Source: Zoogloeaceae bacterium
GTDB taxonomy: Bacteria; Pseudomonadota; Gammaproteobacteria; Burkholderiales; Rhodocyclaceae
DNA length: 48,247 nucleotides
Reading direction: 5' to 3'
Assembly: GCA_031288305.1 (NCBI GenBank)
Contig: JAITRP010000058.1
Location: forward strand, 1-48,247
Shown here piece by piece: positions 17,516-27,117 of this stretch; position 1 is the stretch's first letter, and every line of letters starts with the position of its first letter. The notes beneath the pieces are model-generated. The model ran no database searches and was not told the DNA's origin. It saw only the letters and a list, made by a program, of their open reading frames with translations. The position numbers and the translations under genes were made by a program.

Positions 17516-18945
17516 GCGCCCGCCCTCCGTACACGCTTGCCCGCCTTCGCCGTCCTGTTCGCTTTCGCAGGCTTTGCTGCCGATCCCGCTTCCGCGGCCA
17601 TCTCTTCTACTGCGCGCGCAAAGGCGGCGGCGCGGTCGGCGTAGTTCTTGTACATGTCGAAACTGGCGCAGGCGGGCGAGAGCAGGACGCAATCGCCAGA
17701 GCGCGTCGCGCCGGCCAGCCAGCGCACCGCTTCCGGCATATCGGCGCAGGATTTCACCGGCAGGCCGCAAGCGGCAATCGCCTTGCCGATCAGCGCCCCG
17801 TCACGCCCGATCAGCGCCACGGCGCGGCCATGCTGTTGCAAGGCGGGCAGGAGCGGCGCGAAATTCTGTCCCTTGCCCTCGCCGCCGAGAATCAGCGCGA
17901 CTTTGCGTCCCATGCCGCGAATCGCCGCCAGCGTCGCGCCGACATTGGTGCCCTTGGAATCATCCACATAGAGCACGCCCGCGATCTCCGTCACGGGCAT
18001 GAGCCGATGCGGCAAGCCCTGAAAATCCCGCAAGGCGGGCAAGAGCCGCTTGCCGTTGATGCCGATGGCCGCGCACAGCGCCAGCGCCGCCATGACATTG
18101 GCGGCATTGTGCAAGCCCTTGAGCGGCAATTCGTCCAGCCGGATGAGCGCGTCCTCGCCGCGGCACAGGGCATCGTCCAGGATGCCGTAATGTCCGGAGC
18201 GTGGCGGCTCATCCAGTCCGAAAGTCAACATTCGCCCCAGATCCTGCCAGTTGCCCATGCCGAGCGACCAGTCATCCTCGCGATTCAGCACCTGGATCGC
18301 CCCGCCCCGGAAAATGCGCGCCTTGGCGGTAGCGTAACCTGTCATGTCGCCATGCCGATCCAGATGGTCTTCCGCCACGTTCAGCACCGCCGCCGCCGAA
18401 AAGGGCAGGTAGCGGCTGGTTTCCAACTGGAAACTGGAAAGTTCCAGCACCCAGACTTTCGGCAGCGCGCCCGCATCCAGCGCCGCCATCAGCGCGTCCA
18501 GGAGCGAAGGCGAGATATTGCCGCAGGCAACCGCGGAGATGCCCGATCCATTCAGAAGATGCGCGGTCAGGGCGGTGGTCGTGGTCTTGCCGTTGCTGCC
18601 GGTAATCGCCAATACCTGCGCGTCCGGCTGGCAGTCGTCCAGCGCCGCCATGAACAGATCGACTTCCGAAATCACCTGGACTCCCGAAGCGGCAATTTCC
18701 GGCGTAGACAGCGGTATGCCCGGGGAAAGGGCAATGGCGTCGACGGCGCGAAACGTCTCGCTTGCGAACGCGCCGGTGACGACTTCAATCTCCGGCGCGA
18801 ACGCTTGCAAGGCAGCCAGTCCCGGCGGCGTCTCGCGGCTGTCCGCCACGCGCACGAACGCGCCCTGGCGATGCAGCCATTTCGCCATCGCCAGCCCGGA
18901 TTCGCCAAGACCTGCCGCCAGGAAACGTTTGCCGGAAAGTTCCAT
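17512..18945 (-). CDS. murD: UDP-MurNAc-L-alanine--D-glutamate ligase
   Basis: Adds D-glutamate to UDP-MurNAc-L-Ala, using the product of the racemase encoded at 32467. The 477-residue protein has GESGLAMAKWL in domain 1, the ATP loop [28 protein letters not shown] and the ligand-binding YVDDSKGTNVGATLAAI. It is about 35-40 residues longer than usual. The extra is a C-terminal tail (roughly the last 25 residues) of Ala, Lys and Arg with no counterpart I recall. AGGAA lies six bases before the start, and 7 nt separate it from mraY. Confidence 0.96.
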   Translation of the reverse strand: MELSGKRFLAAGLGESGLAMAKWLHRQGAFVRVADSRETPPGLAALQAFAPEIEVVTGAFASETFRAVDAIALSPGIPLSTPEIAASGVQVISEVDLFMAALDDCQPDAQVLAITGSNGKTTTTALTAHLLNGSGISAVACGNISPSLLDALMAALDAGALPKVWVLELSSFQLETSRYLPFSAAAVLNVAEDHLDRHGDMTGYATAKARIFRGGAIQVLNREDDWSLGMGNWQDLGRMLTFGLDEPPRSGHYGILDDALCRGEDALIRLDELPLKGLHNAANVMAALALCAAIGINGKRLLPALRDFQGLPHRLMPVTEIAGVLYVDDSKGTNVGATLAAIRGMGRKVALILGGEGKGQNFAPLLPALQQHGRAVALIGRDGALIGKAIAACGLPVKSCADMPEAVRWLAGATRSGDCVLLSPACASFDMYKNYADRAAAFARAVEEMAAEAGSAAKPAKANRTAKAGKRVRRAGA

Positions 18946-18952
18946 GTCGTTC

Positions 18953-20056
18953 CTAGCGCAGTTTCAGGGTGGAAAGGCCAAACAGCACCAGCAGGATGGT
19001 GATGATCCAGAAACGCACCACCACCTGCGTTTCCTTCCAGCCGCTTTGCTCGAAATGATGATGCAGCGGCGCCATGAGAAAGATGCGCCGCCCCGCGCCG
19101 TAGCGGCGCAAGGTGTATCGAAACCAGCCGACCTGGATCATGACCGACAGGGTTTCCACCACGAACACCCCGCCCATGATGAACAGCACGATTTCCTGCC
19201 GCACGATGACCGCCACGCACCCCAGCGCCGCGCCCAATGAGAGCGCCCCGACATCGCCCATGAAGACTTCCGCCGGATAGGCGTTGAACCACAGGAAACC
19301 CAGCCCCGCGCCGGCAATCGCGCCCAGCAGGATGCACAACTCGCCCGCGCCGGGCACGTAGGGAAACAGCAGATATTCCGCATATCTGGCGTGACCGGCC
19401 ACATAGGAGAAAATGACAAAGGCGGCGGCGATCATCACCGTCGGCATGATCGCCAGACCATCCAGGCCGTCCGTCAGGTTGATGGCGTTGGAAGTGCCGA
19501 CGATGACGCAGTAGGTCAGCGTCACGAATCCCCAGACGCCCAACGGATAGGCGACAATCTTGAAGAAGGGCACAATCAGTTCGGTTTGCGCCGGATTATT
19601 GCTGGAAAAGGCGAGAAACAGCGCCGCGCCCAGACCCAGCACCGATTGCCAGAAAAATTTCCAGCGGCTCGCCAGCCCTTCTGGATCACGGTACACCACT
19701 TTCTTCCAGTCGTCGTACCAGCCAATGACGCCAAAACCCAGGGTGACGATCAGCACCGTCCATACATAGCGATTGGCGAGATCGCACCACAACAGGGTGG
19801 TCAGCGTGATGGCCAGCAGGATCAACACTCCGCCCATCGTGGGCGTTCCGGATTTGGCCAGATGCGTTTCCGGTCCGCACTGGCGTATCGCCTGGCCGAT
19901 TTTTTTCGCCGCCAGCCAGCGGATGACCTTTGGCCCCAGCGCCAGCGAAAAGAACATCGCCGTCATCGCCGCCAACACGGTGCGCAAGGTAAGGTAATTG
20001 AAGACGGAAAACGCCCGTACCTCCTGGGATAGCCACTGGAAAAACAAAAGCAGCAT
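18953..20056 (-). CDS. mraY: Phospho-MurNAc-pentapeptide translocase (lipid I synthase)
   Basis: Polytopic inner-membrane enzyme that transfers phospho-MurNAc-pentapeptide to undecaprenyl phosphate. The 367-residue protein has about ten helices and all family signatures: SGTPTMGG, the catalytic-site [29 protein letters not shown] in the loop near FMGDVG, and [12 protein letters not shown]. The ATG at 20056 overlaps the murF stop by one base (TGATG), so coupled reinitiation is likely. The longer upstream frame is a shadow of murF. Confidence 0.97.
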   Translation of the reverse strand: MLLLFFQWLSQEVRAFSVFNYLTLRTVLAAMTAMFFSLALGPKVIRWLAAKKIGQAIRQCGPETHLAKSGTPTMGGVLILLAITLTTLLWCDLANRYVWTVLIVTLGFGVIGWYDDWKKVVYRDPEGLASRWKFFWQSVLGLGAALFLAFSSNNPAQTELIVPFFKIVAYPLGVWGFVTLTYCVIVGTSNAINLTDGLDGLAIMPTVMIAAAFVIFSYVAGHARYAEYLLFPYVPGAGELCILLGAIAGAGLGFLWFNAYPAEVFMGDVGALSLGAALGCVAVIVRQEIVLFIMGGVFVVETLSVMIQVGWFRYTLRRYGAGRRIFLMAPLHHHFEQSGWKETQVVVRFWIITILLVLFGLSTLKLR

Positions 20057-21468
20057 CAGTTTGCCCCTTCTTCCGCTTGCGCCGCGTTCAAGAGCAGTCC
20101 CACGACCCGCTCCATGCGCATGAAGCGCGATCCCTTGACCAGCAGCGTGAGCGCGCCGGAACCTCCTCCATTCTTGGCGCAATCCTTCAATTCCTCCAGC
20201 AGCGCCTTGACCAGCGCTTCCGGCGTCCTGAAAACGCGCGCCCCCTCGCCAAAACCGCGCGCCGCCTGCGCGCTGGCCTCGCCCAGCGCATAGAGGCGAT
20301 CCACGCCCATGCTGCGGGCGTAACCGCCGATTTCATCGTGATGCTGGGCGCTGCTTTCGCCGACCTCGCCCATGTCGCCCAGCACCAGGAACTGCCGCCC
20401 TATCATGCCCGCCAGCACGTCAATGCCCGCGCGCACCGAATCCGGATTGGCGTTATAGGTGTCATCGAGAATGAGCGCGCCATATGGCCCGGTTTTTTGT
20501 TGCAGACGCCCATTCACGCCTGAAAACCGGCGCAAGCCCTCGACCAGCGCATCCAGTTCCAGGCCAACCGCCAGACCCGCCGCCGCCGCGGCACAGGCGT
20601 TCATGGCGTTGTGACGGCCGGGAATCCGCAACTCAAAATCACGCGAACCCTGGGCGGTGGCGAGGACCAGGCGGGCGCCCAGGCCGCGCAGGCTGACCTC
20701 GCCGCGCACATCGGCGGGATGTTCGAGCGCGAAGGTCAGCGTCGGGCGGCTGGCGTTTTTCCGCTGCCAGAGCGCGGCCTGCGGGTCATCGTTATTGATG
20801 AGCGCCACGCCGCCCTGTTCCAGGCCGTCATAGATGCTGGCCTTTTCCATCGCCACCGAGGTCAGGTTGCCCATTCCTTCCAGATGCGCGCGTTGGGCGT
20901 TGGTGATGAGCGCCGCCGTGGGACGGACAATCCGGGTGAGATAGCCAATCTCTCCGGGATGATTCATGCCCATTTCCAGCACCGCCGCCTTGTGTTCCGC
21001 GCCCAGGCGCAACAAGGTAAGCGGGACGCCAATGTCATTGTTGAAATTGCCCTGCGGCGTCAGGACGCTGTTTTCCCCCCAAGCCGTTTTCAGGATGCCG
21101 GCGATCATTTCGCGCGTGGTGGTCTTGCCGTTGGATCCGGTTACGGCGATCACCGGCTGCGGGTATTTGCGCCGCCACGCCGCCGCCAGTCGTCCCAACG
21201 CCAGCCGGGTGTCTTCCGCCAGAATGACCGGAACGCCCCTCGGCAGTTTATCCGCGGAATGCACCAGCAAGGCCGCCGCGCCCTGATCGACGGCTTCTTC
21301 CAGATAATCATGGGCATCGAAACGCTCGCCCTGCAAGGCGATGAACAGGCGACGCGCACAGGCTTGACGGGTATCCGTCGCCACTCCCTCGAGCATGATG
21401 TTGCCGCCCCCCGCCACCAGACGCCCCGACACCGCCCTGGCAATATGCGCCAATGACCAGTGCATCAT
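20056..21468 (-). CDS. murF: UDP-MurNAc-tripeptide--D-Ala-D-Ala ligase
   Basis: Adds the D-Ala-D-Ala made by DdlB to the UDP-MurNAc tripeptide, completing the cytoplasmic precursor. The 470-residue protein has [24 protein letters not shown] in domain 1, the ATP loop [35 protein letters not shown] and [11 protein letters not shown]. Two adjacent ATGs open the gene; the first, at 21468, follows GGAGGG and overlaps the murE stop. It ends one base into mraY. Confidence 0.96.
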   Translation of the reverse strand: MMHWSLAHIARAVSGRLVAGGGNIMLEGVATDTRQACARRLFIALQGERFDAHDYLEEAVDQGAAALLVHSADKLPRGVPVILAEDTRLALGRLAAAWRRKYPQPVIAVTGSNGKTTTREMIAGILKTAWGENSVLTPQGNFNNDIGVPLTLLRLGAEHKAAVLEMGMNHPGEIGYLTRIVRPTAALITNAQRAHLEGMGNLTSVAMEKASIYDGLEQGGVALINNDDPQAALWQRKNASRPTLTFALEHPADVRGEVSLRGLGARLVLATAQGSRDFELRIPGRHNAMNACAAAAAGLAVGLELDALVEGLRRFSGVNGRLQQKTGPYGALILDDTYNANPDSVRAGIDVLAGMIGRQFLVLGDMGEVGESSAQHHDEIGGYARSMGVDRLYALGEASAQAARGFGEGARVFRTPEALVKALLEELKDCAKNGGGSGALTLLVKGSRFMRMERVVGLLLNAAQAEEGAN

Positions 21469-23048
21469 ACCCTGCCCTCCCCATATTGTTGTTTCTGCCG
21501 CCAGATCGCCAGCGATGATCGGGCGATTTCACCATCGTGAAATGGGTATTGCACTCCGGCGATTTCCTGATAGGCCTCATGCCCCTTGCCCGCCAGCAGA
21601 ACCACATCCGGCTGCGCCGCCGACAGGATGGCGCGGCGGATGGCTTCCCCCCGATCCACCTCTATTTCCGCCGGCGCATTTGCCGGAACGCCCTGGCGAA
21701 TGTCGTCGATGATGACATAAGGATTCTCGTGGCGCGGGTTGTCGCTGGTGATCCACAGTTTGTCCGCGCCAGCGGCCGCGACTTCTCCCATCAGCGGACG
21801 TTTGCCGCGATCGCGGTCGCCGCCGCATCCAAATACGCAAATCAGCCGCCCGCCGCGCGTCCTTGCCAACTGGCGCAAGGTCGCCAACGCGTTCTCCAGC
21901 GCGTCGGGCGTATGCGCGTAATCGATCAGCACCAACGGCAGCGCGGCATAGGCGTCGCCGCTTGCGCTGTCGCAGCGTTGCATTCGTCCCGGCGGCGGCG
22001 TGAGCCGTTCCAGCCGCGCCGCGGTTTCGCGCATGGAAAGTCCCGCTTCCAGCAGCGTCGCCGCCACTGCCAGCAAATTGGCGATGTTGTAGGCGCCCAG
22101 CACCCTCGTTTCGATCTGGGCGTCACCCCAGGGCGTGGAGAGAGTGAAGACCTGGCTGTTCGCCGTGGCGCGCAAATGCCGCGCCAGGACGCGCTCCGGC
22201 ACACGTCCCGATCCGCCCGTATCCGCATCGATGCGTTCCGGGCAAAGGCTGTAGCCGATGACGCGTCTGGCCGTCGTCGTTCGCGCCAGATGCCGTCCCT
22301 GCTCGTTATCCAAATTGATGACCGCCAACCGTAACATCGGCCAGTGAAAGAGTTTTTCCTTGGCGCGCGCATAGTTGGCCATCGAGCCATGATAATCGAG
22401 ATGGTCGCGAGTGAAATTGGTGAAAATGGCCGTATCCACCGCTGCGCCATTCAGCCGTCCCTCCTCGATGCCGATGGAACTGACTTCCAGCGCACAGGCA
22501 TTGCCGCCTTGCGCCGAAATGTCGTGAAGCAAACGCGCCAGCGTCGCCGCTTCTGGCGTGGTAAAGCCAATAAGGCGCAAATCTTCCGGAAAACCCGCGC
22601 CCAGCGAACCAACGACGCCGCAGCGTTCCGGCCAGGCCGACGCCAGCCATTGCGTGATGGTAGTTTTCCCATTGGTGCCGGTAACGGCGATGAGTTTCAG
22701 GCGTTCCGAAGGCCGCCCGTGAATCTCGTGCGCCAAAAACCCGGCAAGCGCGCGCAGATTCGGCGCCGCCAGGTTGGGGAGCTTGCGCGCCGCGTCCCAG
22801 ACAAAATCGCCGCCCGGTTCCCAGCATACCGCCGCCGCGCCTCTCGCCAGCGCGTCGGCGATATGCCGTCGGCCACCACCCGCATGCCCCGGAAAAGCCA
22901 GGAACAGATTGCCGGGAAGCGTCTGCCGACTGTCATCCGTCACGCCCGTCAGCGGCGCTCCGGATTCCGCGGCCAGCACACGCAGCATTTCCCGCGCCTG
23001 TTGCAGGGCTTCCTGCCAGCGCGCCGCCAGTTCCGCCGCCAGGGTCAT
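21465..23048 (-). CDS. murE: UDP-MurNAc-L-Ala-D-Glu--meso-diaminopimelate ligase
   Basis: Adds the third stem-peptide residue. The 527-residue protein has DDSRQTLPGNLFLAFPG, the ATP loop VTGTNGKTTITQWLAS, TRDHLDYHGSM (catalytic region) and IDYAHTPDALENAL. The specificity motif DNPR (within SDNPRHENP) marks meso-diaminopimelate rather than lysine, so the wall is of the Gram-negative A1-gamma type. It is longer than the usual ~495 residues, mainly in the nucleotide-binding and C-terminal linker regions. The start overlaps the ftsI stop as ATGA. Confidence 0.96.
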   Translation of the reverse strand: MTLAAELAARWQEALQQAREMLRVLAAESGAPLTGVTDDSRQTLPGNLFLAFPGHAGGGRRHIADALARGAAAVCWEPGGDFVWDAARKLPNLAAPNLRALAGFLAHEIHGRPSERLKLIAVTGTNGKTTITQWLASAWPERCGVVGSLGAGFPEDLRLIGFTTPEAATLARLLHDISAQGGNACALEVSSIGIEEGRLNGAAVDTAIFTNFTRDHLDYHGSMANYARAKEKLFHWPMLRLAVINLDNEQGRHLARTTTARRVIGYSLCPERIDADTGGSGRVPERVLARHLRATANSQVFTLSTPWGDAQIETRVLGAYNIANLLAVAATLLEAGLSMRETAARLERLTPPPGRMQRCDSASGDAYAALPLVLIDYAHTPDALENALATLRQLARTRGGRLICVFGCGGDRDRGKRPLMGEVAAAGADKLWITSDNPRHENPYVIIDDIRQGVPANAPAEIEVDRGEAIRRAILSAAQPDVVLLAGKGHEAYQEIAGVQYPFHDGEIARSSLAIWRQKQQYGEGRV

Positions 23049-24799
23049 AGCGGCGGCTCCGCAGGCAAGGCGGCAACCTGCACCGGCATGTCCGGCGCGA
23101 CGCCCAGAGTCCGCAACGCGCCCGCCGCAATCCTGGCGAATGCCGGAGCGGCCACCGTGCCGCCATAGTGTTGTCCCGCCGAGGGTTCGTCGATCATCAC
23201 CGCAACCACCAGACGCGGATCGGACATGGGCGCGATGCCGACAAAGGAAGCCACGTATTTGTCACGCGCGTAGCCCATGCCTTCAATCTTGTAGGCCGTT
23301 CCGGTCTTGCCGCCAACGCGGTAGCCAGGCACCTGCGCGCGCGGCGCGGTGCCGCCGGGACGCACCGCCATTTCCAGCATGGCGCGTATTTCGCGCGCCG
23401 TCTGCGAAGAAAACACGGATACGCCGCGCGGCGGCGGGCCTTCGCGCAAGCGCAGGGAAAGCGGAATCAAATCGCCATCGCGGGCAAAAACCAGATAGGA
23501 CGACGCCAATTGCAGCAGGCTGGTGGAAATGCCATGACCATAAGACATGGTGGCCTGCTCAACCGGCTGCCAGCTTTTCCAGGGACGCAGGCGTCCACTG
23601 ACCACGCCGGGAAAATCCAGGCGCAGCGGCGCGCCAAAGCCCAGACTGTCGAACATCTCCCACATTTCTTTCGGCTGAAAGGCGGCGGCGATTTTGGCGG
23701 TGCCGACGTTGGAGGATTTTTGAATTACCTGCGCCAGGGTAAGCTGGCCGTAAGCGCGAGGATCCGAAATAGTGGCGTTGCCGATGGTCAGCCGCCCCGG
23801 CGAACAGTCGATGACGCTGTCGAAACGGTAACGCCCTTTTTCCAACGCCAGCGCCACGGTAAAGGGTTTCAGGGAGGAACCCGGTTCAAAACTGTCGGTA
23901 ACGGCAAGATTGCGTAATTTCGGGCCAAAACGCTGGGCAAAATTGTTCGGGTTGTAGGAAGGCCAGTTGACGAGCGCCAGCACCTCGCCATTCTGCGCGT
24001 CCAGCACCACGGCGCTCGCTGCTTTCGCCCGATGCTCATAAACCGCCTGCTTGACGGCGGAAAAAGCCAGATACTGAATCTTGGAATCCAGCGTCAGCAA
24101 GATATCCCGCCCATCCTGCGGCGGCCGCATTCCCTTGACATCCTCGACAATCCGTCCGCGCCGATCGCGAATGACGCTGCGATGTCCGGGCACGCCCGTG
24201 AGTTCATCCTGAAAGGCCAGTTCCACGCCTTCCTGCCCCCTGTCGTCGATGCCGGCAAAACCAACCACATGCGCCGCCATTTCCGCCGCCGGATAAAAAC
24301 GGCGGAACTCATCGCCCTGAAAAATCCCCGGCAGCCGCAGGGCGGCAATGCGCGCCGCCGTTTCCGGCGCGACCTGCCGCCGGAGGTAAACAAAATTCCT
24401 CTCCGAGGCCAGACGCCGATTCAGTTCCTTGATTTCCATCTCCAAGAGCTTTGCCAACGCCTTTTGCTGCTGCGGTTCCAGGCGCGCATCGACAGGAATG
24501 GCCCAGATGGATTTCATCGGCGCGCTGATGGCCAGCAGATCGCCATTGCGATCAGTGATTCTACCGCGCGAAGCCGGTATTTCCAGATCGCGCAAATAGC
24601 GCGAATTACCCTCTTTTTGCAGGGTATCGTTATGAATTACTTGCAAGTAAAACGCCTGTCCCAACAAAACCAGGAACAAAAAGAGCAGGGTCAACATGGC
24701 AAAGCGCGAACGCCAGTCCGGCAACGCCAGTTGCAGCAGGGGATTTTCCGCAAACTGATGCGCCTTGGCCACGATGCGGCGGCGGCGAATAATGGACAT
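23045..24799 (-). CDS. ftsI: Septal transpeptidase FtsI (PBP3)
   Basis: Class B penicillin-binding protein that cross-links septal peptidoglycan. The 584-residue protein has a basic cytoplasmic N-terminus, one membrane anchor (about 33-52), a non-catalytic pedestal beginning SRGRITDRNGDLLA, then the transpeptidase domain. The catalytic Ser308 lies in SSLK, with SSN at 362-364 and KTG at 498-500. The start at 24799 is preferred because GGAGG precedes it and it overlaps the ftsL stop (TGATG). All three active-site motifs are intact. Confidence 0.97.
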   Translation of the reverse strand: MSIIRRRRIVAKAHQFAENPLLQLALPDWRSRFAMLTLLFLFLVLLGQAFYLQVIHNDTLQKEGNSRYLRDLEIPASRGRITDRNGDLLAISAPMKSIWAIPVDARLEPQQQKALAKLLEMEIKELNRRLASERNFVYLRRQVAPETAARIAALRLPGIFQGDEFRRFYPAAEMAAHVVGFAGIDDRGQEGVELAFQDELTGVPGHRSVIRDRRGRIVEDVKGMRPPQDGRDILLTLDSKIQYLAFSAVKQAVYEHRAKAASAVVLDAQNGEVLALVNWPSYNPNNFAQRFGPKLRNLAVTDSFEPGSSLKPFTVALALEKGRYRFDSVIDCSPGRLTIGNATISDPRAYGQLTLAQVIQKSSNVGTAKIAAAFQPKEMWEMFDSLGFGAPLRLDFPGVVSGRLRPWKSWQPVEQATMSYGHGISTSLLQLASSYLVFARDGDLIPLSLRLREGPPPRGVSVFSSQTAREIRAMLEMAVRPGGTAPRAQVPGYRVGGKTGTAYKIEGMGYARDKYVASFVGIAPMSDPRLVVAVMIDEPSAGQHYGGTVAAPAFARIAAGALRTLGVAPDMPVQVAALPAEPPL

Positions 24800-25074
24800 C
24801 AGTGCCCTCCTCCGAGCATGGCGTCCGGCAGATTCAGCACCGGCGCCACCATTTTGAGCTGCGGTCCGCGCGCAATCTGTTCGATGCGCGCATGACTGGC
24901 CCAAGTCGCCAGTTCCAGTTGCAGCTGGCTGTATTCCACTTCCAATTGCCGTGCGCGCTCCTGCTCCGCTTCCAGCGCCTGATAGAGCTTGCGCGCCTTG
25001 TTCTGGGCGGTTACGGTTCCCAGGGCGGAAGCCAGTATCAACAAGAGCAGGACAAAGCAGTTAATGCGCGGCAT
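24799..25074 (-). CDS. ftsL: Cell division protein FtsL
   Basis: Small bitopic divisome protein of 91 residues that partners FtsB and FtsQ. One membrane helix near the N-terminus (about 5-22) is followed by a periplasmic coiled coil with leucines or aliphatics at heptad spacing ([18 protein letters not shown] onward). The sequence is poorly conserved, as expected, but position between rsmH and ftsI, size and topology agree. It starts 14 nt inside the 3' end of rsmH, and its own ribosome site must lie within that gene. Confidence 0.92.
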   Translation of the reverse strand: MPRINCFVLLLLILASALGTVTAQNKARKLYQALEAEQERARQLEVEYSQLQLELATWASHARIEQIARGPQLKMVAPVLNLPDAMLGGGH

Positions 25075-26020
25075 GAATTTCTCCTTGCCGCGTCCCCAGT
25101 TTTTCCCCCACCCGCATCACGGCGCTGCGCGCGCGCGGATTGGCCGCCACCTCCGCCGCCGAGGCTCTTCTTGCCCGTCCGATCAGACGCATGAACGGCT
25201 GCGGCGTCTCGTGCGCGCGCAAGGGCAGACTCCTGGGCAGATCATCCGGCGCGGCGGCAGAACGCAAGAAGCGCTTGACGATGCGATCCTCCAGTGAATG
25301 AAAGGCGATCACCACCAGCCGCCCCCCTGCCTTCAACAGCGCCAGCGCCTGCGGCAAGGCTAGCGCGAGCTGATCGAGTTCCTGATTGACATGAATCCGT
25401 AGAGCCTGAAAGCTGCGTGTCGCCGGATCTTGCCCCGGCTCGCGGGAGCGCACGGCCTCGCGTACAAGCGCGGCGAATTCCCCGGTGCTTGCAACAGGCC
25501 GTTTGGCCCTAAAAGCCACAATCTTCTTTGCAATCTGGAAAGCAAACCGTTCTTCGCCATAGTTTCTGATGACCTCCGTAATTTCCCTGATTTCAGCCCG
25601 CGCCAGCCATTCGGCCGCCGTTTCGCCGCGTGTGGCATCCATGCGCATGTCGAGTGGCGCGTCGTGCCGAAAACTGAACCCTCTGCGCCCGTCATCCAAC
25701 TGCGGGCCAGACACCCCCAAGTCGAACAAAATCCCGTCGAACACGGACAAACCCGCCTCCGACGCGCCTTGTTGCAATTCGGCAAAAGAACGATGCAACA
25801 ACGTAAATCGCACATCGTGAATGTCTTGCCCGGCGCGAATCGCTTCCGGATCGCGATCAAACGCCAGCAGCCGCCCGTCCTGCCCCAGGCGCGCCAGGAT
25901 TGCCCGGCTATGCCCGCCGCGTCCAAAGGTAGCGTCGAGATAAACCCCATCCGGCTGCATGTTCAGCGCCATGACCGCTTCTTCCCGCAAAACGGTGACG
26001 TGCGTCAGGACGCTGTTCAT
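25061..26020 (-). CDS. rsmH: 16S rRNA (cytosine-1402-N4)-methyltransferase
   Basis: SAM-dependent methyltransferase (formerly MraW) that modifies C1402 in the ribosomal decoding centre. The 319-residue protein has the SAM-binding start [15 protein letters not shown], then [24 protein letters not shown] and DMRMD, and the C-terminal [16 protein letters not shown]. It overlaps mraZ by four bases (ATGA) and ftsL by 14. Its place as second gene of the dcw operon is standard. Confidence 0.97.
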   Translation of the reverse strand: MNSVLTHVTVLREEAVMALNMQPDGVYLDATFGRGGHSRAILARLGQDGRLLAFDRDPEAIRAGQDIHDVRFTLLHRSFAELQQGASEAGLSVFDGILFDLGVSGPQLDDGRRGFSFRHDAPLDMRMDATRGETAAEWLARAEIREITEVIRNYGEERFAFQIAKKIVAFRAKRPVASTGEFAALVREAVRSREPGQDPATRSFQALRIHVNQELDQLALALPQALALLKAGGRLVVIAFHSLEDRIVKRFLRSAAAPDDLPRSLPLRAHETPQPFMRLIGRARRASAAEVAANPRARSAVMRVGEKLGTRQGEIHAAH

Positions 26021-26454
26021 TGCAACAAATCCTCAAGACCCGGCGGCATCAGGGATTTCACATCCACGCTCAAATCGTTTTGCCGCTCCCAGGCCGCTTC
26101 GTCCCAGAGTTCAAAACGCTTGCCCATGCCCGCCATGACGATCTTCTTTTCCAGACGCGCCAGCTTGCGCAGTTCCGGCGCAATCAGCAAGCGCCCCGCC
26201 GAATCCATCCGGTCATCGCGCGCATTGCCGTTCAGTATCCGCTTGAGCCGCTGCGCGTCCTGAATTGTCGAGCGCATCAGTTTTTCCTGCACCTGTTGCC
26301 AGACAGAGCGCGGATAAAGCAACAGGCAACCATCCGGATGCGCCGTGATGGTCAATTCTTCCTCACCCGTCCGCACAAGCGCTTCCCGGTGCAATGCCGG
26401 AATGGCAAAGCGTCCCTTGGCGTCCAGCGTGAGCGTAGCGGTTCCCTGAAACAT
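26017..26454 (-). CDS. mraZ: Transcriptional regulator MraZ
   Basis: AbrB-like ring-forming DNA-binding protein that represses its own dcw promoter. The 145-residue protein consists of two SpoVT/AbrB halves, each with a DxxGR motif: [10 protein letters not shown] (from about residue 10) and [14 protein letters not shown] (around residue 85). The ATG at 26454 gives the family's standard start [15 protein letters not shown]; a longer frame would run into the operator repeats. No good Shine-Dalgarno is visible, so MraZ itself may be poorly translated. Its probable binding sites are at 26476-26534. Confidence 0.93.
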   Translation of the reverse strand: MFQGTATLTLDAKGRFAIPALHREALVRTGEEELTITAHPDGCLLLYPRSVWQQVQEKLMRSTIQDAQRLKRILNGNARDDRMDSAGRLLIAPELRKLARLEKKIVMAGMGKRFELWDEAAWERQNDLSVDVKSLMPPGLEDLLQ

Positions 26455-26475
26455 GTCGATCGCAAAATCATGAAG

Positions 26476-26534
26476 TCCACTTTTGTGAACTTGTACTCCA
26501 CTTTTTAACACATTTCTCCACTTTAAGACACTTT
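26476..26534 (-). promoter_or_regulatory. MraZ operator: direct repeats of AAAGTGGA
   Basis: On the minus strand AAAGTGGA occurs at 26517-26524, 26497-26504 and 26476-26483, and AAAGTGTC at 26527-26534. Degenerate copies lie between at 26507-26514 and 26486-26493. The six units are spaced 10 or 11 bases, one per helical turn, as expected for a ring-shaped MraZ oligomer contacting one face of the DNA. Known MraZ boxes share a GTGG/AAAGTG core. The array lies 22 nt upstream of the mraZ start codon. Confidence 0.75.
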
Positions 26535-26548
26535 AAAACCCAATGCAA
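26520..26548 (-). promoter_or_regulatory. Candidate dcw operon promoter overlapping the MraZ boxes
   Basis: Minus strand TTGCAT (26543-26548), a 17-base spacer and TAAAGT (26520-26525). The -10 lies inside a MraZ box, which would explain autorepression. The match is moderate and another start site further upstream is possible. Confidence 0.4.
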
Positions 26549-26786
26549 GCACTTTTTACAAATTTTTGAATCAAGACAAGGACTTAGCAACACTCTTGCA
26601 TGTAGAATGAATTGTTATTTCTATTTAAAATCAATGCTTGATAATTTGAAGTTAAAGTTGATTATCAAGATCAGGATCGAGGATGAAATGGGGGGTGCAG
26701 TTGCGCCGTTGCGCATACGGTGATTTTGCGGATACCCCTGTCGTCATCGTCTGCGCGAAAAAACCGCGCGGTATTGAAAAAGACGC

Positions 26787-26792
26787 TATAAT
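26787..26792 (+). promoter_or_regulatory. -10 hexamer upstream of rpsU
   Basis: Perfect TATAAT; no convincing -35 lies 16-18 bases upstream (GC-rich CCGCGCGG occupies that position). Transcription would start near 26799. Confidence 0.45.
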
Positions 26793-26823
26793 CATGGTTT
26801 CCGTCTTGTCGGACGGAATGATT
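26790..26823 (+). other. Leader hairpin of the rpsU transcript
   Basis: TTCCGTC (26799-26805) pairs with GACGGAA (26812-26818) over a six-base loop, and AATCA/TGATT extends the stem beyond a small internal loop. It would sit at the very 5' end of the mRNA, 44 nt before the rpsU start codon. Confidence 0.4.
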
Positions 26824-26866
26824 CATGGGGCAGAGATGCTGCCTGACTGGAAGGGGGTGATTTTAG

Positions 26867-27079
26867 ATGCCGAGTATTCGCGTCAAGGAAAACGAGCCGT
26901 TTGAGGTAGCCATTCGCCGCTTCAAGCGTGCGGTTGAAAAGACCGGCTTGCTGACGGAACTGCGTGCTCGCGAGTTTTATGAAAAGCCGACCGCCGAGCG
27001 CAAACGCAAGGCCGCAGCTGCCGTCAAGCGCCATTACAAGCGTCTGCGCAGCATGACCCTGCCACCCAAACTGTACTGA
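26867..27079 (+). CDS. rpsU: 30S ribosomal protein S21
   Basis: Small basic ribosomal protein of 70 residues needed for efficient initiation on many mRNAs. It begins [21 protein letters not shown] and contains [21 protein letters not shown], the family core. Length equals the standard 70-71 residues. It opens the macromolecular synthesis block. A purine-rich GGAAGGGGGTGA lies upstream of the ATG. A strong terminator separates it from yqeY, so S21 can be made in excess of primase and sigma factor, as in the E. coli rpsU-dnaG-rpoD operon. Confidence 0.96.
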   Translation: MPSIRVKENEPFEVAIRRFKRAVEKTGLLTELRAREFYEKPTAERKRKAAAAVKRHYKRLRSMTLPPKLY

Positions 27080-27106
27080 TTTCGTACTGATTTCGTACTG
27101 ATTTTT
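27074..27106 (+). repeat. Three tandem copies of an 11-base unit at the rpsU stop
   Basis: TACTGATTTCG at 27074-27084 and 27085-27095, then TACTGATTTTT at 27096-27106. The first copy holds the final Tyr codon and TGA stop of rpsU. Confidence 0.8.
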
Positions 27107-27117
27107 TAGCGTTTCGC

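Larger units (their letters stand above)
26455..26866. other. Divergent control region between mraZ and rpsU
   Basis: This 412-base region lacks a convincing gene; a 73-codon frame at 26683-26904 runs into rpsU and looks spurious. The mraZ side holds the MraZ box array and a candidate promoter. The middle (about 26550-26680) is AT-rich compared with the rest of the window. The rpsU side has a TATAAT hexamer and a leader hairpin. Confidence 0.6.

Noticed and set aside
26683-26904. 73-codon frame ahead of rpsU
   Set aside because: Overlaps the start of rpsU out of frame, covers the likely promoter and leader hairpin, and resembles no protein I know. A leader peptide is possible but unsupported.
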